From Limnomonas spitsbergensis (lineage: Eukaryota; Chlorophyta; Chlorophyceae; Chlamydomonadales): a stretch of 64,000 nt of DNA. The stretch covers positions 992,001 to 1,056,000 of the forward strand of contig JAYJMM010000025.1 in NCBI GenBank assembly GCA_037349105.1, read 5' to 3'. Shown one piece after another: positions 41,501 to 51,293 of the stretch. Below the pieces are notes generated by a model. It was not told where the DNA came from. It did no database searches and worked only from the letters and a program-made list of their open reading frames with translations. Within the stretch, counting starts at the first letter, position 1. Each line of letters opens with the position of its first letter. The translations under genes were made by a program, and so were the position numbers.

Positions 41501-44500
41501 GTCGCCCTGGTACCTGGCCCGGCCCCGAAGAAAATCAGGGTAAGCACCACTAACTGGGTCGAGGGATAAGAGAGAAGCAACTATACCTGGAGATTACCGA
41601 GGCTGCCCTTGGGGTTGAAGACCTCAGCTGAGCTAGCACTTTTTGAGGTGTGTGTGAGGATTAGACTTTCGGGACTGGTAATGCTGAACTTACAGAGCTA
41701 CGGTGATCCAATCAGGCGGTCATGAGAATGGTTGAAGGCCCCAATAGGTTCTTGCCTGCCACTGGATCAGTGATTTATTGATGATGGTCAAATTCCTCTG
41801 CTGCCACTCCCATCTGCACGGGGTGAGATCAATTTTTTACGGTTTTTTGTTGACCTCGTCCTTCCCCCCTTTTCTTTTGATCACCAGGTCATCAAACTCA
41901 TCTCCCAGGTCATCGCAGACTTTGCCAATGGGGAGATCTCCCAGGTGGGTTAAGTTTCCAGTGTAGAGGAAAATGAAGTAGAATGCTGCCTTTGTTCCAG
42001 TAGCAAATCAATGGAAAAGATGTGTCATTTGTCGAGCGAGGGTATGCATTGAAGAGAGTGTGTTCATACTTCATAGCAATTGGTACACACTCTCTTCAAT
42101 GCTTCGCCTCACGCAAGTCCACCTGAAAATCATTTGGAGCCCTGCTGCCTTATCCTCCAACATTCAATTACCTTACCCCCCTGGGATGCAACTCACCATG
42201 CAATAGCTCTTCAGTGCTGCAGTGCGGCCTTTCCGCAGCCCTGACTAAAACTATGTTGACACTGTCGCTAATTGAGGCTGCGTAACTCCCAGCGTAGCCA
42301 AAACGTTGGCAGATCTGCACAAATCTGACAGCTTCCGAATCTTAGCCAATGTCAGTTCGAACCCTTTACACTGACATTGAGTCTTTGTAGACCCAATCTA
42401 TACGACCTTGTCCGACCCCACACCTGCTCCTGCCCTGCCGGTGACCGCTTGGTGTAACACGGACTTGACTATGGATGATTATCTGGAGAAGAGCATCTAC
42501 AAGACCGCGTCCCTCATCGTGGCCAGCTGCCAAAACATCTTGATGAGCTAGTTAACTGTGCGACTTATATTTTAGCTTATCTCGAACCTGCCCCTCTCTC
42601 TGCCCTCAGGCCACTGCCCTGTTTAACACGGACCTGACTCTCGATGATTATCTGGAGAAGAGCTTCTACAAGACTGCGTCCCTCATCGCAGCCAGCTGCA
42701 GGTCAGCGGCAGTGCTCAGCGATTCAACGGAGGAGGTCAAGGTGGCCATGTATGAATTTGGAAAGCACCTGGGCCTTGCATTCCAGGTGGGTGATGCCGA
42801 GGGGCCAAGCGCCTTGCCAGGAGTGGTAGTGCTTGATGTGAGAATTGGTGCAGCGATTCAACGGAGGAGGTCAAGGTGGCCATGTATGAATTTGGAAAGC
42901 ATCTGGGCCTTGCATTCCAGGTGGGTGATGCTGAGGGGCCAAGCGCCTTGCCAGGAGTGGTAGTGCTTGATGTGAGAATTGGTGCAGCGATTCAACGGAG
43001 GAGGTCAAGGTGGCCATGTATGAATACGGAAAGCACCTGGGCCTTGCATTCCAGGTGGGTGATGCCGAGGGGCCAAGCGCCTTGCCAGGAGTGGTAGTGC
43101 TTGATGTGAGAATTGGTGCAACAATTCAACGGAGGAGGTCAAGGTGGCCATGTATGAATTTGGAAAGCACCTGGGCCTTGCATTCCAGGTGGTTGATGCC
43201 GAGGGGCCAAGCGCCTTGCCAGGAGTGGTAGTGCTTGATGTGAGAATTGGTGCAGCGATTCAACGGAGGAGGTCAAGGTGGCCATGTATGAATTTGGAAA
43301 GCACCTGGGCCTTGCATTCCAGGTGGGTGATGCCGAGGGGCCAAGCGCCTTGCCAGGAGTGGTAGTGCTTGATGTGAGAATTGGTGCAGCGATTCAACGG
43401 AGGTGGTCAAGGTGGCCATGTATGATTTTGGAAAGCACCTGGGCCTTGTGTTTCAGGTGGGTGATATGCTTGCACATTTGGCTGCAGATATCAGGCCATC
43501 ATACCTGGATGATGTGCCTAAGCAGATGATGTGTCTAAGCACTCCATCAAGCGTCCTCCGCCTATCTATGTGATGCAGCGCACCTGCTCACGGTTTAAGT
43601 GCAAGGAGCATTTCCTTTTCCTTCCGGTATCCCTTTCTGAGTCTATCCTCCAACCTCCAATCATCGAAAGCCACGGGATGCAACTCACCCTGCTATGGCT
43701 ATCCAGTACAAGAAGCAATTCCTTTCCCTCCTGGTATCCCTTTCTGAGTCAGTGCGCTTTATCCTCCCAACCTCCTATCACCTGAAAGCCATGAGGAATG
43801 CAACTCACCCTGCTATGGCTATACAGTGCTGAAGTGCGGCCTTTCCGCAGCCCTGATCGAAACAATGTTGACGCTGTCGCTACTTGAGGCTGCGTTAACC
43901 CCAACGTAGCCGCACTGTTGGCGGGTCTGCACATCAGCTGCGCACATTTTATGCCCACTTCACTCCTTTTCCGCCTGACTGTGTACGACCCGATCACCCT
44001 CCCTGCACTGTCACCCCCCAAAGTCCCAAACCCTCCCCTTATGTTATATTATCTCTGCTCCCAATTTATCATCACAATTGCCTCCTACTCCTGCCCCTCA
44101 GTATATACCCTTTAACTCCCAATGCCCTCCCACCACCACAGCCCCATTTCGACCCAGGCCTGTAGCCAGTTGATGGAAACCTCTCTATGCCCTCTACTTA
44201 CGGATCCTCTCTCCTTTCCTTGCTGGCAGAAAATCCTAGAGATATTCAGGATCAATACCGTAGTGTAGAACCAATATCCCTACGCAGTGGCAATAATACT
44301 TTGATTCTTCGAATTGTGCCTGTTTTCCGAGGGGCTATACTGAGCGACTGCGCCCGGCTAGATGACCATTCAATCTTTGACTCCGTGTTTTAGATTGATC
44401 CATGCACTGTACTGACTTAAATAATCGCTTCTTGCAGGTAGTTGATGACATTCTAGACTACACTCAGACCAGCGAGCAGCTTGGAAAGCCGCAGGGCCAG

Positions 44501-45103
44501 GACCTTGCCAGTGGCAACCTCACGGCGCCGGCCATCTTCGCGCTGCAAGCGACTGCGGAGTATGCAGAGGGTGCTGCGGAGCTGCTTGCCTTGATTGATT
44601 CCGAGTTTGTGGAGGAAGGCGCACTGGAGAGGGCACTGCTGCTGGTCAATACTTCAGGTGGGGGACTTAATTTATGTGAGAGGGATCCGAGTCTGATCAT
44701 AATCTATGTGGGGAGATCAGAGTGTCCATAAGAATCCTAGAAGGTTAGTTATGATTGACCCCGAGTTTGTGGAGGAGGGGGGCTGGAGAGGGCCCTGCTG
44801 CTGGTCAACACTTCAGGTGGGGGACTGCTTTGATGGATGTGACAGTGGACTGGGCTGAAGACATTCCAAAACACAAGTTTAGATGCCCAATCCATTAGCA
44901 CCTGTGTCCCAGACACGTTGTTCCCTTTCTTATTATGCCATACTTAGTCGTCTGTTTTACCTGCAGGAGGTATTGCGGCGTCACAGCGCCTGGCCAGGGA
45001 AGAAGCGGACATGGCGTTGGCTGCCCTCCGGGTGTTGCCTGAGGGGCCTGCCAAGCGCTCCTTGGTGCTGATGGTGGACTACGTCTTAGATCGGATCTAC
45101 TAG
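38535..45103 (+). CDS. SPS: Solanesyl/polyprenyl diphosphate synthase, plastid-type
   Basis: Trans-prenyltransferase that extends allylic diphosphates with isopentenyl diphosphate to make the long side chain of plastoquinone or ubiquinone. Exons: 38535-38961, 39642-39711, 40174-40277, 40955-41061, 41888-41944, 42610-42786, 44438-44657, 44967-45103. All GT..AG, all phases consistent, 432 aa. The N-terminus (~95 aa) is Ser/Arg/Pro-rich and poor in acidic residues, like a transit peptide. Then [27 protein letters not shown] (143-149), the first Asp-rich motif [13 protein letters not shown] (D190, D191, D194), [29 protein letters not shown] and the second motif DDILD (317-321). Ends VLDRIY. Plastid targeting is inferred. 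Product chain length cannot be read from the sequence. Confidence 0.95.
40505..40954 (+). repeat. ~178-bp copies of an SPS exon 5' end, 2 extra copies
   Basis: CCTGAACAGGCAAGGAGACA-type acceptor plus exon start occurs at about 40596 and 40771 before the intact exon at 40955. The copies diverge after the first 12 exon bases (CAATTCACGTTT against CCATTAACAGC). Confidence 0.9.
41168..41545 (+). repeat. Copies of an SPS exon 3' end with donor, 3 copies
   Basis: GTTTGCCCAGTCATCCTGGT, then TCCTGGCAAACCTGGAGAAT, then the GGTGAGCTTAG donor (41168-41234); weaker copies follow at 41318-41372 and 41488-41544 (ending GGGTAAGC). All derive from the [15 protein letters not shown] exon end at 41061. Confidence 0.9.
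42046..42102. other. Perfect 18-bp inverted repeat
   Basis: GCATTGAAGAGAGTGTGT (42046-42063) pairs with ACACACTCTCTTCAATGC (42085-42102), loop 21 nt, in the SPS intron 41945-42609. Could be a hairpin in pre-mRNA. No transposase or other TIR partner is visible. Confidence 0.9.
42145..42335 (+). repeat. ~180-bp intronic repeat, copy 1 (copy 2 at 43760-43935)
   Basis: Shared strings include GTGCGGCCTTTCCGCAGCCC and TGAGGCTGCGT. The two copies are about 85% alike by eye and lie in the introns flanking exon 42610-42786. A shorter related piece is at about 43655-43700. Confidence 0.75.
42440..42545 (+). repeat. Partial copy of SPS exon 6 (5' part)
   Basis: Reads [20 protein letters not shown] and LIVASCQN, then stops. 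About 90% like the intact exon start at 42610, with a weaker acceptor side (TTGGTGTAACACGG). It lies upstream of the exon and could act as a decoy. Confidence 0.85.
42787..43460 (+). repeat. 134-bp copies of the SPS exon 6 3' end with donor, 5 extra copies
   Basis: Units begin CGATTCAACGGAGG at 42720 (intact exon) and every 134 bp after it to 43390. Each has 69 exon bases ([17 protein letters not shown]), the donor CAG|GTGGGT and 65 intron bases ending GGTGCAG, which can serve as the acceptor of the next copy. The last unit is diverged (TGTTTCAG|GTGGGTGATATG). Confidence 0.95.
43461..44437 (+). other. SPS intron 6, remainder
   Basis: Holds copy 2 of the ~180-bp intronic repeat (43760-43935) and otherwise non-repetitive sequence with no coding signal. 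Confidence 0.5.
44740..44830 (+). repeat. Copy of the SPS exon 7 3' end with donor
   Basis: ATGATTGACCCCGAGTTTGT, then GGAGGAGGGGGGCTGGAGAG and AACACTTCAG|GTGGGGGACT, repeats the exon end at 44657 with a short deletion that breaks the frame. Confidence 0.9.
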
Positions 45104-46289
45104 GCTGCAGATCTAGATCTAAAAAGCGGACACACCTGCCCTGCATGGGGTATGAATGCTTGCGATCTGAGATGTGGAAGGAAGGCTTGGGCCATGTCTT
45201 TACCTGGAAACGACCGTGTGGTGTAAGAACACATATTCCTTGAAGTCCTAGACCTGTTGTTAGTTCCCATTTAGTGGGAAATGCATATTCCTCTGTGTTG
45301 AGGTAACTGTACAGGAGATGTGAGAGGGCTGCCTCATGCGGGTTTGTGCATGAAGCCTCTTTTGATGAACATGGATTGCGAACGAGTGGTAGAAATGTAT
45401 GTGTTATATCTTCGACGAGGGCGCTAATTTTGACCCCGATTATTTGCCGCTGTCTTTTGCCCGTGTATGATATTTCCTTTTTGGAGGGCTTGCAGTGAGA
45501 TATAGGAAGTGTACTAGAAAGTGTCCGCGGCTTCGTAATCGGATATGCTTGGGTGTCGGATGTGTGACCGTTTATTTTGTGGCCGAACTAGATTGAGTCG
45601 AATAGGAGCTGACAGTATGCGGCTGTGTAAATTTGTGCTTGGCGACACCACGTTCCGTGATATGCATTACACAAGCAACTAAAAATTTCAATTAGTCAGT
45701 GGCATGATTTGTGGAGATGAGTTCGGTGGCTGTGCCTCATCTAATCTGTGAAGTTTTTGTGGATTTTCCAGTCAAACAGAGCATCATATTTGATGCAAGC
45801 GTCCGAACCGGATCTTAATACAGGCTCTAAATATGCTATGATGGCAAGCGAAAATACAGGCTCTAAATATGCTATGACGGCAAACGAAAACTAGTGACCC
45901 TCCTCGGCTAGCAACTAACACACAACCACCAGGTAGAAGCATGGGAATGAACCCCATAATGCAGAAAGGTAGCACCAGTCTTAGAACATGACATGAGTGC
46001 AAAAGATTTCGGTTGAACACCGTCAAGAATAAATGAAAATGTATATACGAGTGTCAATATGTAAGAGACTGTGTGACGTTACCTTGACTGAGTGCAGTGT
46101 TAATAAAGTGTGGACTGACAATGACGCCACACTTAAAAAGTGTGGACTAAAGATAATCGATATGGTCATGTGAAACTTGTGTAAGTGGATTATTTCACTG
46201 TTGAAACCTGCTGCAGATTGTCTTGAGACGTTTCACCCCCTCCCCCCCTCTGTCTTTTGTTTCTTTCCTCCTGGCAACACAAATGGGCG
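45104..46289. other. SPS 3' region and intergenic sequence
   Basis: No gene. At 45755-45900 there is a member of the GATGCATGGGAC dispersed family with an internal 34-bp duplication (ACAGGCTCTAAATATGCTAT, twice). Confidence 0.5.
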
Positions 46290-47660
46290 CACACGAGGCT
46301 GAGCTTGAGCAGGGCCCCTAGGTGTTACGTTTAACACCCGAGGAGTCAATAACGTTACACCTCTGGGCCCGCTCAAAGCTCGGCCGCGGGGGCGCCCAAC
46401 TGTTTAGAAGGGAGAAAAGAAGACACTAAAAGGAAAAGTGGGGGCAGGAACAGAAAGGAGAGGCCGGGAAGGAAGAGGAGATTAAGTCCGGCACATGAGT
46501 TCCACTAAAGACTAGCCCTCAACAAAGCCTCGGAGAAAAGAAAAGTCCAAAAAACAAGCGTATCCCACCCTTGCTTGGCCGCGAGGGCGCTCCTCTGATC
46601 AGAAGGGAGAAGAGAAGAAACTAAAAAGGGGGCAAACAACAACAAAAAGAAAGGACCAAAAGGTTAGGCCGGAAAGGCAAACGACACCGGCGCCTCAGAA
46701 TCCCTGGAGACTAACCCTCAACAATGCCCACAGCACAGTCCACAAAAGCAAGTGCATCCCACCCCCGCTCCATTAATTGCTCCCTGGCACTAGGGCACTG
46801 GAAGCACACATGTAGCGCATCCTCCACCGCTGGCAGCAGCGTGCCTCTCGCCGCTGACCGTTGCGCCGTCCTCTGGTATCAGCCGTGCTGATCGCGCCGA
46901 GCCGCAGTCGCAAATTCATGCGCATACAAGCACACTCCCTTTGGCTAGTGCGGCTCTGGGCTTGCGCCAGCACGGCACCCGCCGTGGACTAGAACCAGGC
47001 GCGGTAGGTCGCCGCAGATCTGTGCTCGGTGGTATGGTCCCTGGGGTCCCCACCGCCGCTGGCGTCCAGCCATGCTTGCTCGTAGGCTGCGTCACCGAGT
47101 GCCGACACCTCTGTGACGGGTAGGCGCTTTAGGGCAGCTGCTGCCTCGCGCAAGGTGGGGATGGCTGTCCCCGCTCCAGCTCCTCTAGTGCACCCAGCAG
47201 ATCAGAGCACCAGGTGCGGCCGCCAGTGCCCTGGCTGACTGCAAGCAGCATATCTGCTGCTATGGCTTGAGCCATGAGAGGGCTATATTGCTGTGCCGCC
47301 GGTGCCACCGCTGCATTGTAGAAGCAGAGGATATGGGTCCACCAGTCTCGCTGTAGTGGCTGGAGCTGCAGCTCTCTCAAGACTCCCCAACTGGCGGCTG
47401 ATGCAGGTAGCCCCGCAGCCTGGCGTAGGTGCTGAAGCAAGCTGGACTGCATTTTGCTGGAGAGACATTGCCGCGGCCGAAGGTGGCTGGTGGCCCACAC
47501 CACGTCGTCGTAGTTGGCTGCAGGCGCTGCGTACACAGCTGCCAACCTGATGCGGGTTGGGAGATGGCGCCTGAGGCCCACCGTAGCTGCCATGCGGCGA
47601 ACGCGGTGCAGCGCGGCAGCCAAAGGCGCCTCTCTACTGAGGCCGAGGAGTGAGGCTGAT
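46290..47660 (-). pseudogene. LINE-like retrotransposon 3' end, degenerate
   Basis: Minus strand 47623-47129 reads …RIRLAAVYAAPAANYDDVVW…LLQHLRQAAGLPASA…LRELQLQPLQRDWWTHILCF…, the layout of the region after the reverse transcriptase in many non-LTR elements. The frame breaks at 47129, then continues as …DAAYEQAWLDASGGGDP…CACMRMNLRLRLGAISTADT with further stops. Below 46760 comes a 3' UTR ending in GGGCGCCCCCGCGGCCGAGC, GGGCCCAGAGGTGTAACG. No reverse transcriptase core is in the window, so this is a 5'-truncated, dead copy. Homologous to 49603-48840. Confidence 0.65.
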
Positions 47661-47934
47661 AGATCAGTGGCGTCCTAAGCGTGGGACACCCAGGGGATGT
47701 TAAACATTTCTTTGAAGAACGGGGTGTAAGCTCTCTTTTTGCCTCCCCCCCCCCATCCCCTCTCCTGAAGTAACGACCAAATTGATGCGAACCGAGGTTA
47801 AGAAGGTGGGGCTGCGCTTTTTCCATCGGCTAGGCGCCATGGACGACGACACCGTGGTATCAGTCGGTTTTTGTTTTATTCTGAGTTGGTTGTTTCCCTC
47901 TTACCTTAAGTTTATTTTCTTCCTGCAGGTTTTC

Positions 47935-48110
47935 GCTCGCTGTTCTAGCGTATTTAGTGCCTGCACCGGTTTACGGGCAAAAGTCCCATGCATCAAATGT
48001 GATGCCCCGTTGGACTGTAAAAACTTGACAACAACTCCACAAGACAGTTGAGCGCTCACGCGGCCCAGCCTTTTTGAGCAGGGCCCAGAGGTGTTATGTC
48101 ATCGACTTCA
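47935..48110 (+). repeat. Dispersed GATGCATGGGAC element joined to a LINE tail
   Basis: 47936-48028 reads TTTCGCTCGCTGTTCTAGCG, then GCAAAAGTCCCATGCATCAA, then ATGTGATG and GTTGGACTGTAAAAACTTG. Related copies: 17255-17330 (same sense), 45755-45850 and 58558-58655 (opposite). It is followed at 48046-48110 by the GAGCAGGGCCCAGAGGTGTT end of the LINE tail. Confidence 0.75.
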
Positions 48111-48839
48111 TTGGTTTTAATGGTTTATTTTTTTAACCCTGAATAAATCATGTCAATGGTTGGTTTGATCAAACATCAATTAATCGTCTGGAAATTTGGT
48201 TTATTACCTACAAAAGCCCTGCACAGAGCCTCAGCTCTGCAGATAGTACTGTCAGTCAGTAAGCAACATGAAGTCGAAGTTGCCACAGGGTAAATAAAAT
48301 AAAACATGAATACGGTACCGTACCGGCAGTCAGTGGCTGTCAGACACGCTTCACCAGTTCCTGCCCCATCCCCCACAAATGCACGGACAAGAGGGCTGCT
48401 GGGGCCCCGCCTCTCCCGGTGAAGGTCCTGGAAACAATTTGTGAGCTAATTGAGCAACTTTTGCAGCCCTTTCTACGTTCGTTACCTTTGCTCTAGCGAA
48501 TGACTCTAATATTCCCAACTGCCTCTTCATTCTAGATACCGGGTAGAGATTGGTCGCAGTGGGCGCAGAAAGGGGACGAAAAAGGACTGCCTCTTCATTC
48601 TGGACAGCCTCTACCTCTTTATTCTAGAGATTGGTTGCAGTGGGCGCAGGATGGGGAGGAAAGATAGGGGGAAACCCTGGTGGTACCCAATAGAGGGGGG
48701 AACCCTGGTGGTACCCAATTTTTTGTAGTTGTTGTTGTTGATTTTTCTGTTTGGTACCTGAAACTGTTGGTTTGAATGATTGGTGTTTACGTGATAAAAA
48801 AATAAAAAAACAAATCCGACTGATACTACGGTACTCCGA
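48111..48839. other. Unassigned intergenic sequence
   Basis: No gene. Holds short local duplications (GGGGGAAACCCTGGTGGTACCCAAT, split over 48669-48715; CTGCCTCTTCATTCT twice, 48518-48600). Confidence 0.4.
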
Positions 48840-49603
48840 ACATTTGCTTTCATGTCAATGACGTTACACCCCTGGGCCCTGCTCAAAAAAGCTCGGTTGC
48901 GTGAGCGCCTGACTAAAGGGTTGGGAGGAAAGAACGAAACAAACACCAGAGGGCAGGAAAAGAGAGGTGGGAAATGGGAAATAAAGTGAAGGGACTGACA
49001 GAAGGCTGGAAAAGAAAGACAAAGAAAGTTCGGGCCTCTGAAACACGTCAAACCCTCAACGATATCTAACACATCTTCCACAAAAGCCAAGGCATCCCAC
49101 CCAAGCCTGCCCGGTACAACTGGAAGAAGTCTCTAGCACCGTTCGGAGGACCTGCCCATCCCCGCTCCCTTAGTTGATCCAGCACGCTGGGGCATTGAAA
49201 GCATGCATGCAACGCATCTTCCACATGCTCGCCGTCTCCCCTAGCCCAACATCGCTGGCAGCACCGTCTGTCACGCTGCTGACCGTTGCGCCGTCCTCGA
49301 GTGTCAGCCGTGCTGACGGCGCCAAGCCGCAGCCTTCAGTTCGTGCGCAAGCAAGCACACTCTCTTTGACTGGTGCGGCCCCTGGCCTGCGACCGCCGTA
49401 GGCTGGAACCACGTGCGGTAGGCGGCCGCATACTTGTGTTCATTGGCAGGATCTTGGGGGTCCCCTCTGCCAGCTGCATCCAGTTGCGCCTGCTCGTATG
49501 CGGCATCTACTAACGCTAGCACCTCTATGACAGGTAGCGGCTGCAGGTCAGTCGCTGTTTGACGCTGTATGGGGACCGCTGATCCCAGCTCCAGCTCCTC
49601 CAA
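48840..49603 (-). pseudogene. Second LINE-like 3' end, truncated
   Basis: Minus strand 49603-49304 reads MEELELGSAVPIQRQTATDL and …DAAYEQAQLDAAGRGDPQDP…YRTWFQPTAVAG…VCLLAHELKAAAWR, collinear with the first copy but with fewer stops. Continuing in other frames it gives CCQRC…EHVEDALHAFQCP, a Cys/His pattern typical of LINE C-termini. The 3' tail (48925-48840) carries AGGCGCTCACGCAACCGAGC and GGGCCCAGGGGTGTAACGTC. It overlaps the edges of the 48.05-kb tail. Confidence 0.65.
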
Positions 49604-49689
49604 GGCTACTCACCTCTCCTTTCCGTCTGTTTATTTGCTTTCTTCTCCGAGGGGGGGGGGGCTTTCTACTCTAGCCTTTGCTTTCTTTT

Positions 49690-49770
49690 CCTCTTGACCA
49701 AACAGTCGGGCGCCCACGCGGCCGAGCCTTTGAGCATGGCCCCGAGGTGTAATGTCATGGACATGTGCTG
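49690..49770 (+). repeat. LINE-tail fragment
   Basis: GGGCGCCCACGCGGCCGAGC, CTTTGAGCATGGCCCCGAGG and TGTAATGTCATGGAC: the 3' tail of the LINE-like family, plus sense. Another tail fragment is at 56060-56110. Confidence 0.75.
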
Positions 49771-51293
49771 ACAGGCTCCATTTGCATGCTTAATCATATT
49801 TCTGTCCAGTGGTACATGCTGCTGTTACTGCAATGTTGTGAGCCAGTGCGGGTACGATTGAATCCCGTCAAATATGCAGGAACACAAGCTTCTCATGTAG
49901 GTCACAGTGCTGCCATAAGTAGCGATGTCGATGCGAAAACCGGATACCAGCATCTGATAGTGACTATGAAGGGGCGATGAGGGCTTGCAAATCGTACCAA
50001 TGGAAAGTGATGCTAGAGCGGATATGCTCTATTCTGAGCAGCCATGTCGGTGATGGACAGGGGATGGAGGTTGCCCCCAACCTGCAACTCCGAAACCCGG
50101 TTTGAAAAAGCATTTTTTCACCAGGCACCCCGAGTGCCCTGTCTCTGTCACGTTAAACAGGTACTCGAGCTTATTAATTATCTGTCCTCGCTCAAAATAT
50201 ACGTCAGCTGTCCACAGCTTACCTGCCTGGCTGTCTCCCTGTCGTCAACACAGCACCCACGATGCAGATGATGCAGCAGCAGTGGATGCAAGGCGGAACC
50301 AGCACGTCAAGTGCTCGTAGCACTTGCGTATCTAAGATGGCCAGGTGAGATTACGCGTCTTGTTTTTATCACTGGTCCTTCTCTCAATCCGTAATACTCG
50401 TCCTGATTTTCCAAACTGCATACCTTCCTCCCATAGATCCAACACAAGCATTATCCGATTGGTGGCGCTTTCGAAGCCGCGCGAGGCCCAGGTAGGAGCA
50501 AATCCTGCTGTTCGAGCTACGGCAGTGCAGTGTATGGCCAAACTCTTGAAAGCTCTTGAAATAGTTGTTTGAGATGGTCTGGTTTTCAGCTGATTAAGAG
50601 TAGTGATATTGTGTCAGATAAGTCATCGTTTGCTGAGCACCCAGCTATCCTGTGCATCCATTGAACTCAGTCAAAGAGACACGCACTCTAGATGCATGCG
50701 CCATGCAGCTCAGATCTCTTGCAAGCATTCCTGGGCTCATGAAGTTGCAGTATGAGGCAATCAGCACTGATTTAATGCTCTGCATTCTCTTCCAAACAAG
50801 GGGGGCCCTTGGGTGGATGCGTTGGCGCTGTTTTGACAGCTTCTCAATGTCGTGCAACAGTGCTGCGCTAGAACTCACAAACCGTCCTACTTCGGTGGCT
50901 CTATCTTTCACCTCCGAGGCTCCGAAGGCCGTGGGCCTTGTCGTTGACCTATCGTTGAAAACTCCGCTCGCTTGGACCACACCACCCTCATGCGAACCTG
51001 TAAAAGCTCGTGTCAGGCTGGCTTACTTCAGCTCCTTGACCAGTCATGCAGCATCCACCAATGTTGGCGTTATATCCATTTTTGCAGCACTGTTAAGAGT
51101 TTTTCACAGTTTCAGCTACAATACAGCTACACCATGGCAGAGGTGGCCAGGAGCAGCCTGCAGCCTGTAGCCCTGCTGCTTGGGCTAGAGGCTGCAGGCT
51201 GGTCACGGTTTGGTCCCCAGCGGCCCACTTGTTCCTTCTCGCCTGGCTAGCTGCCTCTCTTCTTCTATCTGCTGCTCGCTAAAATCAACGAAA
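49771..51293. other. Unassigned region upstream of minD
   Basis: No supported gene. A plus-strand stretch near 50430-50560 (…GANPAVRATAVQCMAKLL…) recalls a HEAT-type helix, and a minus-strand frame at 50980-50645 is open for 111 codons. Neither has a recognisable family or clear splice context. Confidence 0.3.

Noticed and set aside
50345..50572. HEAT-like NPAVRATAVQCMAKLL segment as a gene
   Set aside because: A single helix-like stretch without repeats, splice context or neighbours; too weak to annotate.
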